Shown: piece after piece, positions 25,033-33,442 of the stretch | Layout of the letters: every line of letters begins with the position of its first letter | Numbering within the stretch: the stretch's first letter is position 1 | Assembly: GCA_017577895.1 (NCBI GenBank) | Contig: PKQY01000016.1 | Coordinates: 1 to 39,525 of the forward strand | Reading direction: 5' to 3' | DNA from: Bacillota bacterium | Lineage (GTDB): Bacteria; Bacillota; Bacilli; ZCTH02-B2 | DNA: 39,525 bases | The notes under the pieces: generated by a model | What the model saw: the letters and a program-made list of their open reading frames with translations, nothing else | The model's database searches: none | Told to the model about the DNA's origin: nothing | Program-made: the position numbers and the translations under genes

Positions 25033-25386
25033 ATGACTCGATTGCGGGCCCAGCGGGTAGCGGAACAAATCAAAAAAGACCTGGCCGACTTGTTTCAAAG
25101 AGAAGTGAAAGATCCGCGCATCGGTTTTGCCACCGTGACGGCTGTGGAAGTGACCGGAGATTTGCAGCAAGCGACGGTCTATATCAGCGTCCTCGGCAAT
25201 GAGGCGCAAAAACAAGAGACGATGGCCGGGCTGGAAAACGCGAAAGGGTTTATTCGCTCGGAAATCGGCAAACGGTTGGGGTTACGCCATACTCCGGAGG
25301 TGATTTTTAAGCTCGATGAGTCCATTGAACACGGGGCCCGAATCGCCGAGATTCTCCGAAAACTGCGGGACGAAAATCCCTCCTGA
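25033..25386 (+). CDS. rbfA: 30S ribosome-binding factor RbfA
   Basis: KH-like protein of 117 aa that acts late in 30S maturation at the 16S rRNA 5' end. Typical segments are RVAEQIKKDLADLFQREVKDPRIGF near the N-terminus, ATVYISVLG, and GLRHTPEVIFKLDESIEHG near the C-terminus. ATG 25033 follows AAGGTGAG. The 61-nt gap after infB holds no clear signal. The nrnA frame begins inside its 3' end, so the two genes overlap by 71 nt. Confidence 0.96.
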   Translation: MTRLRAQRVAEQIKKDLADLFQREVKDPRIGFATVTAVEVTGDLQQATVYISVLGNEAQKQETMAGLENAKGFIRSEIGKRLGLRHTPEVIFKLDESIEHGARIAEILRKLRDENPS

Positions 25387-26383
25387 ATGGTCGGAGGACA
25401 TCCGGGCGGCGGCCCGTTTTATTGCGTCCCACGATGAATTTCTCGTCGTCTCCCATGTGAGCCCTGACGGCGATGCCGTCGGTTCCACATTGGCCATGGC
25501 CGGTATTTTAAAAGCGTTGAACAAATCGTACCGACTGGCCAATCCCAATCGACTTCCGGACAAATATCGATCGTTGCCCTGGGCCGATGAAATCATGGCG
25601 GCCGAAGATGAAGCCGCCAGCGGCCCGTTCCGCTGCGTGTTGGCATTGGACGCAGCAGACATGCGGCGGTGGGCACCGTTTTCGGAGCGGTTGGCCGAGG
25701 ATGCGAAAATTCTCAACGTCGATCACCATCCGACCAACACCCGTTATGGCACGGTACAACTCATCATTCCGGAGGCGGCGGCCACAGCCCAGTTGGTGTA
25801 TTACTTGGCCTGTGCTTTGGACGTGCCCCTCAATGAGCCGTTGGCTACCTGTCTTTACACCGGGATCATGACCGACACCGGAGGCTTTCGTTACAGCAAT
25901 ACGAATCCGGAAGTGATGCACATCGCAGCGACGTTATTGGCCGCCGGTGCCAATCCGAGCAAGCTGGCAGAACAGTTTCTCGAGCGGATCAGTGTCTCCC
26001 AACTGCAATTGTTGCAGCGGGCTTTGGCTCGCCTGCAGCGGGAGATGGACGGACGACTGGCCTGGACGTATGTGACCCTGCAGGATTTTGAAGAAACCGG
26101 GGCCACGGAGGCGGATGTGGACGGCCTTGTCCAATACGCGTTGCGGGTCGAAGGGGTCGAGGTTGGAATATTGTTTCGCGAAACGCATCCGAATCAGTGT
26201 AAGGTCAGTTTTCGGTCCCGCGAACTGGCGGGCTGCGAGCCGGTCGATGTATCCCGGCTGGCTGCCCAGTTGGGCGGGGGTGGACACGCCCGAGCCGCTG
26301 GTTGCACCGTCACTGGAAGCTTGGCCCAAGTGATGGAACAAGTCCGGAAGCGGACCTGTGAGGCGTTGACCGGCCGACGTTAG
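25316..26383 (+). CDS. nrnA: DHH-family phosphoesterase, NrnA-type nanoRNase/pAp phosphatase
   Basis: 355-aa DHH/DHHA1 enzyme expected to degrade very short RNAs and dephosphorylate pAp with Mn2+. Motifs in order: SHVSPDGDAVGS, the DHH motif in NVDHHPTN, GIMTDTGGFRYS, and the DHHA1 glycine loop GGGGHARAAG. The start is awkward: an in-frame stop at 25301 and absence of ATG, GTG or TTG after rbfA leave ATG 25316 or TTG 25325, both inside rbfA. GGAGG at 25296-25300 is 15 nt from ATG 25316, so translational coupling is likely. The rbfA-nrnA-truB order is common outside Bacillus proper. Confidence 0.9.
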   Translation: MSPLNTGPESPRFSENCGTKIPPEWSEDIRAAARFIASHDEFLVVSHVSPDGDAVGSTLAMAGILKALNKSYRLANPNRLPDKYRSLPWADEIMAAEDEAASGPFRCVLALDAADMRRWAPFSERLAEDAKILNVDHHPTNTRYGTVQLIIPEAAATAQLVYYLACALDVPLNEPLATCLYTGIMTDTGGFRYSNTNPEVMHIAATLLAAGANPSKLAEQFLERISVSQLQLLQRALARLQREMDGRLAWTYVTLQDFEETGATEADVDGLVQYALRVEGVEVGILFRETHPNQCKVSFRSRELAGCEPVDVSRLAAQLGGGGHARAAGCTVTGSLAQVMEQVRKRTCEALTGRR

Positions 26384-26443
26384 TCTTCGTCTGCTTTCTT
26401 GTACGGAAGGAATCGGCGTCATCGGGTAGAATGGGGGATGAAG

Positions 26444-27373
26444 ATGAACGGCATTTTGCCCTTGTACAAGCCGCCGGGGTGTACGTCCCACGACATGGTC
26501 GTATGGGCGCGGCGGACATTGGGCGAGAAAAAAATCGGTCATGCCGGGACGCTCGATCCGGGGGTCAGCGGCGTGTTGCCGTTGTGTATCGGCAAAGCGA
26601 CCCGATTGACGGAATACTTGCATCAATGGCCCAAAGAATACGATGGCGAGATGGTGCTCGGCATGACGACGGACACGCTGGACGGAGATGGCCGCATCAC
26701 GGCCGAAGTGCCGGTGCAGGCTTTGGATGAAAGCCAAGTGGCGGCGGTTTTTCAGGCGTTTACGGGCGAAATCGAACAGGAGCCTCCCCTTTATTCGGCT
26801 GTCAAAGTGCGAGGGAAAAAACTGTATCAATATGCCCGGGAAAATGTGGACGTCAGTGTGCCGAAGCGGCGGGTGACGATTCACGCCTTGCGCCTGCTGG
26901 GTATGGAACGGCGTGGAAAAACGGTCGCCATCCAATTCAACGTCGTTTGTTCCACCGGCACCTACATTCGCAGTTTATGCCGCGACATCGGACGCGAGCT
27001 AGGGTATCCGGCGTATATGAGCCAGCTCGAGCGCATCCGCAGTGGCCCTTTTACGTTGCGCGACTGCTGGCGCCAGGATCAAGTGGAGGAAGCTGTGGCG
27101 GCCGGGGAAGTGCATCGCCTCTTGCATCCGCTGGATGCGGCTCTTGTTCATTTACCGGTGTTGACATTGGAGCCGGCCGTGGCCCAGCGGTTGAGCCATG
27201 GCCAGACGTTGCGACTCGATCCGGCCGGTTTTCCGCCAGGTCAATATCCCGACGGTACGTACCGGGTTTACCGTGCCAACAATGGAGAGAAACAGTTGAT
27301 TGCAACAGCCGTTTTGCGCCGGGAGGCGTCTTTTTTGACCGTCAAACCAGAAAAAGTGCTGCAAGCCGGGTAA
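26444..27373 (+). CDS. truB: tRNA pseudouridine(55) synthase TruB
   Basis: Makes pseudouridine 55 in the T-loop of tRNAs. The 309-aa protein starts NGILPLYKPPG and carries the catalytic Asp38 in GHAGTLDPGVSG, the PLYSAVKVRGKKLYQYAR segment and STGTYIRSLCRDIG, with a C-terminal PUA-like region. ATG 26444 has GGGGG at 26433-26437, 6 nt away; ATG 26438 overlaps that site. The 60-nt gap to nrnA shows no terminator. Confidence 0.97.
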   Translation: MNGILPLYKPPGCTSHDMVVWARRTLGEKKIGHAGTLDPGVSGVLPLCIGKATRLTEYLHQWPKEYDGEMVLGMTTDTLDGDGRITAEVPVQALDESQVAAVFQAFTGEIEQEPPLYSAVKVRGKKLYQYARENVDVSVPKRRVTIHALRLLGMERRGKTVAIQFNVVCSTGTYIRSLCRDIGRELGYPAYMSQLERIRSGPFTLRDCWRQDQVEEAVAAGEVHRLLHPLDAALVHLPVLTLEPAVAQRLSHGQTLRLDPAGFPPGQYPDGTYRVYRANNGEKQLIATAVLRREASFLTVKPEKVLQAG

Positions 27374-27407
27374 AGCCACGGTGTCGCAAGGAGGGATCCG
27401 CTGCCTG

Positions 27408-28364
27408 ATGCAAGTGCATCATTTGTCTTATCCGCTGCAAACGGACGGCTATCCGGAACAGGTGCTGGCCATCGGGTATTTTGACGGCGTGCACATCGGC
27501 CATCGACAAGTCATCGGCACGGCCCAAGCGATGGCCCAAGCCATGGGGCTGCCGGTAGGCGTCATGACATTTTATCCCCACCCGAGGGCGGTATTGGGAC
27601 AAATGCCGAACCCTGCTTATTTGACGCCGTTGCCGGAAAAAGTGCGGCTGTTACAAGATTTGGGTGTGGATCATACATACGTGGTTTCCTTTACCAAATC
27701 GTTTGCCGCCGTCCCGCCCGACGATTTCGTCGAGTCGTTTTTAATGCGGCTCAACCCCAAAGGAGTGGTCGTCGGTTTTGATTTCACCTTTGGACATCGG
27801 GCGCAAGGTACGGCCAAGACTTTGCGGGAGTTGAGCCGGGGCCGTTACCAATTGGCGGAAGTGAACCCGGTGACGTTGGAAGGGGAAAAAGTAAGCAGTA
27901 CATTGGTGCGGGAGATGCTTCACGAAGGAAATTTGGAACGGGCCAACCGCTTGTTGGGGCGGCCTTACCGCATGGAAGGGAAGGTGGTGAGCGGTGAGCG
28001 CCGCGGCCGCACCATCGGTTTCCCGACGGCCAACGTGGCGCTTGAAGAACCGTATTTTATTCCCCGTACCGGCGTGTATGTCGTGGGGGTCGAAGGATTG
28101 GAGCGGCCGTATTACGGGGTGGCCAATATCGGGTATAAGCCGACGTTTCATGCCCGTCCCATGGATTTGTCCATTGAAGTTCACGTGTTGGATTTTTCCG
28201 GCGACCTTTACGGCAAGACGATCAGTGTTCAATTTTTCCATTATTTGAGAACGGAAAAAAAATTTTCCTCGGCCGAAGCCCTGGTCGAACAAATTCATGC
28301 CGATGTCGCCCAAGCCCGTCAATGGATTCAAGCCCACGGGGCATCGCTGCAAGACGGCTGTTAA
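27408..28364 (+). CDS. ribF: Bifunctional riboflavin kinase/FAD synthetase RibF
   Basis: Converts riboflavin to FMN and then FAD. The 318-aa protein has an N-terminal nucleotidyltransferase domain with GYFDGVHIGHR, GFDFTFGHRAQGT and SSTLVREML, and a C-terminal flavokinase domain with GRPYRMEGKVV and RGRTIGFPTANV. ATG 27408 (MQVHHLSYPLQ) is chosen by alignment with family N-termini; GGAGGG at 27390-27395 is 12 nt away. It is the last gene of the rimP-to-ribF unit before the rpsO promoter. Confidence 0.96.
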   Translation: MQVHHLSYPLQTDGYPEQVLAIGYFDGVHIGHRQVIGTAQAMAQAMGLPVGVMTFYPHPRAVLGQMPNPAYLTPLPEKVRLLQDLGVDHTYVVSFTKSFAAVPPDDFVESFLMRLNPKGVVVGFDFTFGHRAQGTAKTLRELSRGRYQLAEVNPVTLEGEKVSSTLVREMLHEGNLERANRLLGRPYRMEGKVVSGERRGRTIGFPTANVALEEPYFIPRTGVYVVGVEGLERPYYGVANIGYKPTFHARPMDLSIEVHVLDFSGDLYGKTISVQFFHYLRTEKKFSSAEALVEQIHADVAQARQWIQAHGASLQDGC

Positions 28365-28378
28365 TGAGTACGGGACTT

Positions 28379-28407
28379 TTGCGTTGTTTTTCCAGCTGTG
28401 ATATACT
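28379..28407 (+). promoter_or_regulatory. Extended -10 SigA promoter for rpsO
   Basis: TTGCGT (28379-28384), 17 nt, TATACT (28402-28407) with an upstream TG (28399-28400) that forms an extended -10. Transcription should start near 28414, immediately before the folded leader. Confidence 0.65.
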
Positions 28408-28414
28408 TTCTTTA

Positions 28415-28499
28415 GCCTTTCGACATCGATAGTCGAGGGCAGGTTTAAAAATCGCCCCGGCGCGGAAGACGAGTCACCGACGTATTCTGCAGCCGGCGG
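28415..28499 (+). ncRNA. Structured rpsO leader, candidate S15-binding element
   Basis: Stem 1 pairs GCCTTTCGAC (28415-28424) with GTCGAGGGC (28432-28440) with one bulge. A second long-range stem pairs CCCCGGC (28455-28461) with GCCGG and GG (28492-28499, one bulged C). The ribosome binding site GAGGAGG (28511-28517) follows. S15-controlled rpsO leaders are known in Firmicutes such as Geobacillus; I infer the same class but cannot confirm the consensus. Confidence 0.5.
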
Positions 28500-28528
28500 T
28501 GGGAGTAGTTGAGGAGGTGAATTGATTT

Positions 28529-28798
28529 ATGGCACTGACACAAGAACGGAAACAGGAAATCATTCAACGGTTCCGGTGTCATGAAAAGGACACGGGATCC
28601 CCGGAAGTGCAGATTGCCATTTTGACCGAACGGATCAACGAGTTAAATGAACACTTGCGGGTGCACAAGAAAGACCATCATTCCCGTCGCGGCTTGTTGA
28701 AAATGGTGGGCCAGCGCCGCCGTCTGCTCAATTACTTGCGGGAAAAAGACGTTCAACGTTACCGGAAGTTGATTGAAGAACTCGGCTTGCGAAAATAA
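28529..28798 (+). CDS. rpsO: 30S ribosomal protein S15
   Basis: Primary 16S rRNA-binding protein of the 30S platform, 89 aa, exactly the normal length. Conserved segments include DTGSPEVQIAILTERI, LNEHLRVHKKDHHSRRGLL and RRRLLNYL. ATG 28529 follows GAGGAGGTGA. It forms its own short unit: promoter and leader upstream, strong terminator downstream, then pnp. Confidence 0.98.
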   Translation: MALTQERKQEIIQRFRCHEKDTGSPEVQIAILTERINELNEHLRVHKKDHHSRRGLLKMVGQRRRLLNYLREKDVQRYRKLIEELGLRK

Positions 28799-28803
28799 GG
28801 CGT

Positions 28804-28831
28804 AAAGGCTTCCTTTTCAGGAAGCCTTTTT
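28804..28831 (+). terminator. Intrinsic terminator after rpsO
   Basis: AAAGGCTTCC (28804-28813) pairs with GGAAGCCTTT (28820-28829) around TTTTCA, with the T-run continuing to 28831. Partial readthrough or an unseen promoter must supply pnp. Confidence 0.88.
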
Positions 28832-28909
28832 CAAAAGGATACATAATTACGAGACGGGTAATTTGTGAATGCGAACGGTTGCATGTTGTGCATGAAGGGA
28901 GGACGCCTT

Positions 28910-31012
28910 TTGGTCAAGACATATCAAATGGATCTCGCGGGCCGGCCGCTCATTTTAGAGACGGGCAAATTGGCCCGGCAAGCCGACGGTGCCGTACTCG
29001 TCCGGTACGGCGATACAGTGGTGTTGGCGGCCGTTACGGTTTCCAAGGAACCGCGGGAACTGGATTTTTTCCCATTGACAGTGAACTATGAAGAACGGTT
29101 GTATGCGGTCGGGCGCATTCCCGGCGGATTTATCAAGCGGGAAGGGCGTCCCAGCGAGAAAGCGATTTTGTCCGGACGGCTCATCGACCGTCCCATTCGG
29201 CCGTTGTTTCCGGAAGGTTTTCGCCACGAAGTGCAAGTGGTGACGACCATCTTGTCGGTCGATCAAGACTGTTCTCCGGAGATTGCTGCCATGATCGGCA
29301 CATCGGCAGCCTTGTCCATTTCGTCCATCCCGTTTAACGGACCCATCGGGGGCGTCATTGTCGGACGGGTGAACGGCCAATTCGTGGTGAACCCGACCGT
29401 CGAACAAGAAGAGAAAAGCGATTTGCACTTGACGGTGGCCGGAACGAAAGACGCCATCATGATGGTCGAAGCCGGTGCCGACCAAGTGCCGGAAGAGGTC
29501 ATTTTAAAAGCCATCATGTTCGGACACAAGGCCCTCCAAGGCATCATTTCGCTCATCGAAGAAATGGTGCGAGACGTCGGCAAGCCCAAGATGGAAGTCG
29601 TGGTGGAAGAACCGGATCCGGAATTGGTGGCGTCGGTGGAAACCTACGCCTCGGAAAAGCTGGATGAAGCGCTCGTCATTCCCGAAAAGCTCGAACGGCA
29701 AGAGCGCATCGAGGGTGTTATCGAAGAGACGTTGGAACATTTCAAGCAACAGTGGGGTGAGGAAGACGAGCGGCTGCCACAAGTGCGGCAAATTGCCGAC
29801 AAGTTGGTCAAGCGAAAAGTCCGGGAGATGATTTTGAGCGGAAAACGTCCCGATGGACGGGCCCCCGACGAAATTCGCCCCATCTCTTGCGAAGTCGGTC
29901 TTTTGCCTCGCGCCCATGGCTCCGGATTGTTCACCCGCGGACAAACCCAGGCGCTGAGTGTCTGTACGTTAGGTGCGTTGGGCGATGTCCAAATTTTAGA
30001 CGGTTTAGGTTTGGAAGAGAGCAAGCGCTTCATGCACCATTACAATTTCCCTCCCTACAGTGTCGGGGAAGCACGCCCCATTCGAGGTCCCGGCCGTCGG
30101 GAGATCGGTCACGGTGCCCTGGGTGAACGCGCCTTGTTGCCCATTATCCCGCCGGAGGAAGAATTTCCGTATACGATCCGGCTCGTGTCGGAAGTGTTGG
30201 AATCCAACGGTTCGACCTCACAAGCCAGCATTTGCGGTTCGACGTTGGCGTTGATGGATGCCGGTGTGCCCATTAAGGCGCCGGTGGCGGGCATTGCCAT
30301 GGGCTTGGTGAAAGAAGCGGATCAGGTCGTGATCCTGTCGGACATTCAAGGCATGGAAGACCATCTCGGGGACATGGATTTCAAAGTGGCCGGCACAGCC
30401 AAGGGTGTGACCGCCTTACAGATGGACATCAAGATCGACGGAATTGACGAGACGATTTTGCGGAAAGCTTTGGAGCAAGCGAGAAAAGGGCGGTTGTTCA
30501 TCCTGGACAAAATGCTGGCGGTCATCGACAAGCCCCGTCCTCAATTGTCCAAGTATGCCCCGAAAATTGTCACGCTGCAAATTCATCCGGACAAAATCCG
30601 GGACGTTATCGGTCCCAGCGGCCGGGTGATCAACCAAATCATCAGCGAAACTGGGGTGAAAATCGACATCGAACAAGACGGGCGCATTTACATCACGTCT
30701 CCCGACACGGAAATGAACGAAAAGGCCAAAAAGATCATCGAAGCCATCGTGCGGGATGTGGCTGTGGGAGAAGTGTACGAAGGAAAGGTCAAACGCATCG
30801 AGAAATTCGGCGCCTTCGTCGAAATTTTGCCTGGGAAGGAAGGGCTGGTGCACATTTCGCAATTGGCCAATGAACGGGTGGACCGGGTGGAGAATGTGGT
30901 CCACATCGGCGACACGATTACGGTGAAAGTGACCGAAATCGACAGCCAAGGGCGCATCAATTTGTCCCGGAAAGCGTTGCTGAAAAAAGAAAGACCATCC
31001 AGAGTGAAGTAA
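28910..31012 (+). CDS. pnp: Polyribonucleotide nucleotidyltransferase (PNPase)
   Basis: Trimeric phosphorolytic 3'-5' exoribonuclease of the degradosome. The 700-aa protein has two RNase PH domains (first with NYEERLYAVGRIPGGFIKREGRPSE, split here for clarity as NYEERLYAVG and FIKREGRPSE; second with GLFTRGQTQALS and GPGRREIGHGALGERAL), a KH domain with IGPSG near 562 and a C-terminal S1 domain from about 620. The start is likely TTG 28910 with GGGAGG at 28897-28902, 7 nt away; an in-frame GTG at 28865 would add 15 Cys/Met-rich residues not seen in relatives. It sits between two terminators. Confidence 0.97.
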   Translation: MVKTYQMDLAGRPLILETGKLARQADGAVLVRYGDTVVLAAVTVSKEPRELDFFPLTVNYEERLYAVGRIPGGFIKREGRPSEKAILSGRLIDRPIRPLFPEGFRHEVQVVTTILSVDQDCSPEIAAMIGTSAALSISSIPFNGPIGGVIVGRVNGQFVVNPTVEQEEKSDLHLTVAGTKDAIMMVEAGADQVPEEVILKAIMFGHKALQGIISLIEEMVRDVGKPKMEVVVEEPDPELVASVETYASEKLDEALVIPEKLERQERIEGVIEETLEHFKQQWGEEDERLPQVRQIADKLVKRKVREMILSGKRPDGRAPDEIRPISCEVGLLPRAHGSGLFTRGQTQALSVCTLGALGDVQILDGLGLEESKRFMHHYNFPPYSVGEARPIRGPGRREIGHGALGERALLPIIPPEEEFPYTIRLVSEVLESNGSTSQASICGSTLALMDAGVPIKAPVAGIAMGLVKEADQVVILSDIQGMEDHLGDMDFKVAGTAKGVTALQMDIKIDGIDETILRKALEQARKGRLFILDKMLAVIDKPRPQLSKYAPKIVTLQIHPDKIRDVIGPSGRVINQIISETGVKIDIEQDGRIYITSPDTEMNEKAKKIIEAIVRDVAVGEVYEGKVKRIEKFGAFVEILPGKEGLVHISQLANERVDRVENVVHIGDTITVKVTEIDSQGRINLSRKALLKKERPSRVK

Positions 31013-31031
31013 ACATGGGTTGATATGTCAA

Positions 31032-31065
31032 AGGGCCAGAGCAAGTGCAACTCTGCCTCTTTTTT
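31032..31065 (+). terminator. Intrinsic terminator after pnp
   Basis: AGGGCCAGAG (31032-31041) pairs with CTCTGCCTCT (31051-31060) with one C-C mismatch and a nine-base loop, followed by a run of T to 31065. Confidence 0.8.
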
Positions 31066-31075
31066 ATTTGTGTAC

Positions 31076-31102
31076 ATAGCCTGTCTCCCCGTCGCATAGG
31101 AT
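31076..31102 (+). promoter_or_regulatory. Candidate sporulation (SigE-like) promoter for the ylxY-type gene
   Basis: ATA (31076-31078), 16 nt, CATAGGAT (31095-31102). This resembles the mother-cell SigE pattern of ATA and CATAnnnT. No convincing SigA boxes are present. Short motifs like these occur by chance, so confidence is low to moderate. Confidence 0.4.
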
Positions 31103-31125
31103 GGTGACAGACGGGGGGATCAACG

Positions 31126-32115
31126 GTGAGAAGGCCGCATTGGATGGCGTGGCTTTTGACGGGGCTGTTGTTGTTGATGGTGGCAGTTCCGTTTCAACCA
31201 TCCGTCCGGGAATTCTTGAGCAGTCTCAAAAAGTCGGCGCATTCGTCGTCCAGCCATTTCCATGTTCTTCCAGGCGATGGATTGCGGCAACAAATCGACG
31301 CACTGGCCGCCCGCATCGAAGTCCCGGCTGAGGATGCCCGCATGGATCCGATCTGGAAAGCCATTCCCGGGTACAATGGCTTGTCGGTGGACCGGGAAAG
31401 GACGTATCAATTGGCGCTCCGGCGACCCGGCCAGCCCATCGTACCGGTTTTACAGGAAACCGAGCCGAACGTGCAGCTGGAGGCGCTGATGCCGGCGCCG
31501 ATTTACCGCGGCAATCCCCAAAAACCGATGGTTGGCTTCCTGATTAATGTGGCCTGGGGGGAAGAGCATCTTCCGGCCATGCTGCGGATTTTGCAGGAAG
31601 AACAAGTGAAGGCGACTTTTTTTTTCGACGGCTCCTGGGCCAAGGCACATCCCCAATGGGTGCGGCAGATTGCCCAACATGGACATGAAATCGGCAATCA
31701 CGCGTATTCGCATCCCATGATGAGCCAGTTGTCAGAAGAGGAGATGGATCAGCAAATCCGTCAGACAAACCAAGTCCTGGAAGCCTTGGTGGGTCAAAAG
31801 CCCCGTTTTTTTGCACCGCCGGCGGGTGATTTCAACCAGAAAGTGGTGGAAGTGGCGTATCGGCATGACATGTGGACCATTTTATGGACGTTGGATACCG
31901 TGGACTGGAAACATCCCGAACCGTCATGGATACTCCGGCGCATTGTCCCGGCGGTGGGCAATGGGCATTTCATTCTCATGCATCCCACCGCTTCGACCGT
32001 ACAAGCCCTCAAGCCGTTGATACGACACATTCGAGACAAACATTTGCAGCTGGGGACCGTTTCCGATGTGTTGTCTCCCAAACGGACGGATGTTGTGAGA
32101 CTGCCACAGTTCTGA
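31126..32115 (+). CDS. ylxY: YlxY-like polysaccharide deacetylase-family protein
   Basis: 329-aa protein with an N-terminal membrane anchor or signal (about 6-25), a poorly conserved region, then a NodB-type deacetylase domain from about 135. The zinc-histidine motif is present (GNHAYSHPMM), as are FFAPPAGDF and a late HPT segment. The usual catalytic aspartates of the first NodB motif (TFDDG) are absent: the position reads INVAWGEE. It may therefore be inactive, or use a different base. GTG 31126 follows GGGGGG at 31113-31118. Position after pnp and before the M16 peptidase matches ylxY of Bacillus. Confidence 0.85.
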   Translation: MRRPHWMAWLLTGLLLLMVAVPFQPSVREFLSSLKKSAHSSSSHFHVLPGDGLRQQIDALAARIEVPAEDARMDPIWKAIPGYNGLSVDRERTYQLALRRPGQPIVPVLQETEPNVQLEALMPAPIYRGNPQKPMVGFLINVAWGEEHLPAMLRILQEEQVKATFFFDGSWAKAHPQWVRQIAQHGHEIGNHAYSHPMMSQLSEEEMDQQIRQTNQVLEALVGQKPRFFAPPAGDFNQKVVEVAYRHDMWTILWTLDTVDWKHPEPSWILRRIVPAVGNGHFILMHPTASTVQALKPLIRHIRDKHLQLGTVSDVLSPKRTDVVRLPQF

Positions 32116-32164
32116 TATATTGTTACGGAGATTTTTGTAATGGATAGAATAGGAGGAATGCCTG

Positions 32165-33442
32165 ATGATCCATCGGCATGTCCTTGACAATGGCTTGCGG
32201 GTGATGTGGGAAGATATTGCGTCGGTCCGTTCCGTGACCATCGGCGTGTGGGTCGGCGTCGGATCCCGTTACGAGAGCCCTCAGAACAACGGTATCTCCC
32301 ATTTGATTGAACATATGCTGTTCAAGGGGACGAAAAACTACAGCGCCCGTCAGTTGGCAGAACGGTTTGACAGCATCGGCGGCCAGTTCAACGCCTTTAC
32401 TTCCAAAGAGTATACGTGCTATTATGCGAAAGTGTTGGACGAACATTTTCCAGTGGCCTTGCACTTATTGTCGGATATGTTTTTTCATTCGTTGTTGGAT
32501 CAACAGGAATTGATGAAAGAAAAGCAGGTCATTTTAGAAGAGATTCGCATGTACGAGGATACCCCGGACGAGCTGGTACACGAGTTGTTGGCCAAAGCGG
32601 CCTTTGGCACCCATCCCTTGGGCGCATCGGTGTCCGGCACGAAAGAGGCGCTGGAGGCGATGGGCCGGGATGACTTGGTGAATTTCATGCGGCAAGCGTA
32701 TACGCCCGACAATACGGTCATTGCCATAGCCGGACACGTCCCGCCCGATGTCTTGTCTCAAGTAGAAAAAGCTTTTTCGCAATTTTCGACAAGCCGCCAT
32801 GCCTTGACGACGCAAAAGGCATCTTTTTGTCAACAACATCTGTTTCATGCGAAGGAAACGGAACAAGTCCATCTCTGCCTCGGATACCCCGGGTTGGCGT
32901 ATGACGATGAGCGGCTGCATGCGGCCAGCATTTTGAACAACGTGTTTGGCGGAAGCATGAGTTCCCGGCTGTTTCAACACATTCGGGAAGATCATGGTTT
33001 GGCGTACTCCGTTTTTTCCTACCACACGGCCCACAGTCGTGAAGGGTTGCTTGCCGTGTATGCCGGCACGGCCCCGGAACATGGGGAGAAGGTATTGACC
33101 ATGATCCAAGACATCGTGGAAGACATCCGGCAACACGGAATTACGGAGGAAGAACTGCAAAAGGCCCGGGAACAAATCAAAGGCAATTTGGTGCTCAGTC
33201 TGGAAAGCACCAACAGCCGCATGAGCCGGCTGGGGAGGAATGAGTTGTTGTTAGGCCGACATTGGTCGGTGGACGAGTTGTTGGAAAAGTTCAACCGGAT
33301 CACCTTGGAAGACGTCCATCAGGTGGCAGAGGAAGTGTTTCGCGCATCCCCAGCCATCGCCGTCGTCGGCAGTGAGGACTCGTTGGACCATTTGCAGCGC
33401 GCGTTGATGACAATCCAGGACGATGGAGGGAATACGGCTTGA
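32165..33442 (+). CDS. mlpA: M16-family zinc peptidase MlpA (YmxG)
   Basis: 425-aa processing-peptidase-like protein. The inverted zinc motif HLIEH spans residues 46-50, with the distal glutamate region KQVILEEI about 75 residues later. A second, inactive-type M16 domain (AYSVFSYHTAHSREGLLAVYAG split region) follows. There is no signal peptide, so it is probably cytosolic. ATG 32165 has AGGAGG at 32151-32156 with 8 nt spacing. In Bacillus it sits between ylxY and ymxH, near sporulation and dap genes; its physiological substrate is unclear. Confidence 0.93.
   Translation: MIHRHVLDNGLRVMWEDIASVRSVTIGVWVGVGSRYESPQNNGISHLIEHMLFKGTKNYSARQLAERFDSIGGQFNAFTSKEYTCYYAKVLDEHFPVALHLLSDMFFHSLLDQQELMKEKQVILEEIRMYEDTPDELVHELLAKAAFGTHPLGASVSGTKEALEAMGRDDLVNFMRQAYTPDNTVIAIAGHVPPDVLSQVEKAFSQFSTSRHALTTQKASFCQQHLFHAKETEQVHLCLGYPGLAYDDERLHAASILNNVFGGSMSSRLFQHIREDHGLAYSVFSYHTAHSREGLLAVYAGTAPEHGEKVLTMIQDIVEDIRQHGITEEELQKAREQIKGNLVLSLESTNSRMSRLGRNELLLGRHWSVDELLEKFNRITLEDVHQVAEEVFRASPAIAVVGSEDSLDHLQRALMTIQDDGGNTA

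Noticed and set aside
25301..25400. Frameshift or disrupted gene at the rbfA-nrnA junction
   Set aside because: Both proteins have complete conserved ends, and overlap with coupling explains the arrangement without an error.
28865..28909. Extended PNPase start at GTG 28865
   Set aside because: The 15 extra residues are Cys/Met-rich, not found in PNPases I know, and lack a ribosome binding site, whereas TTG 28910 has GGGAGG 7 nt upstream.
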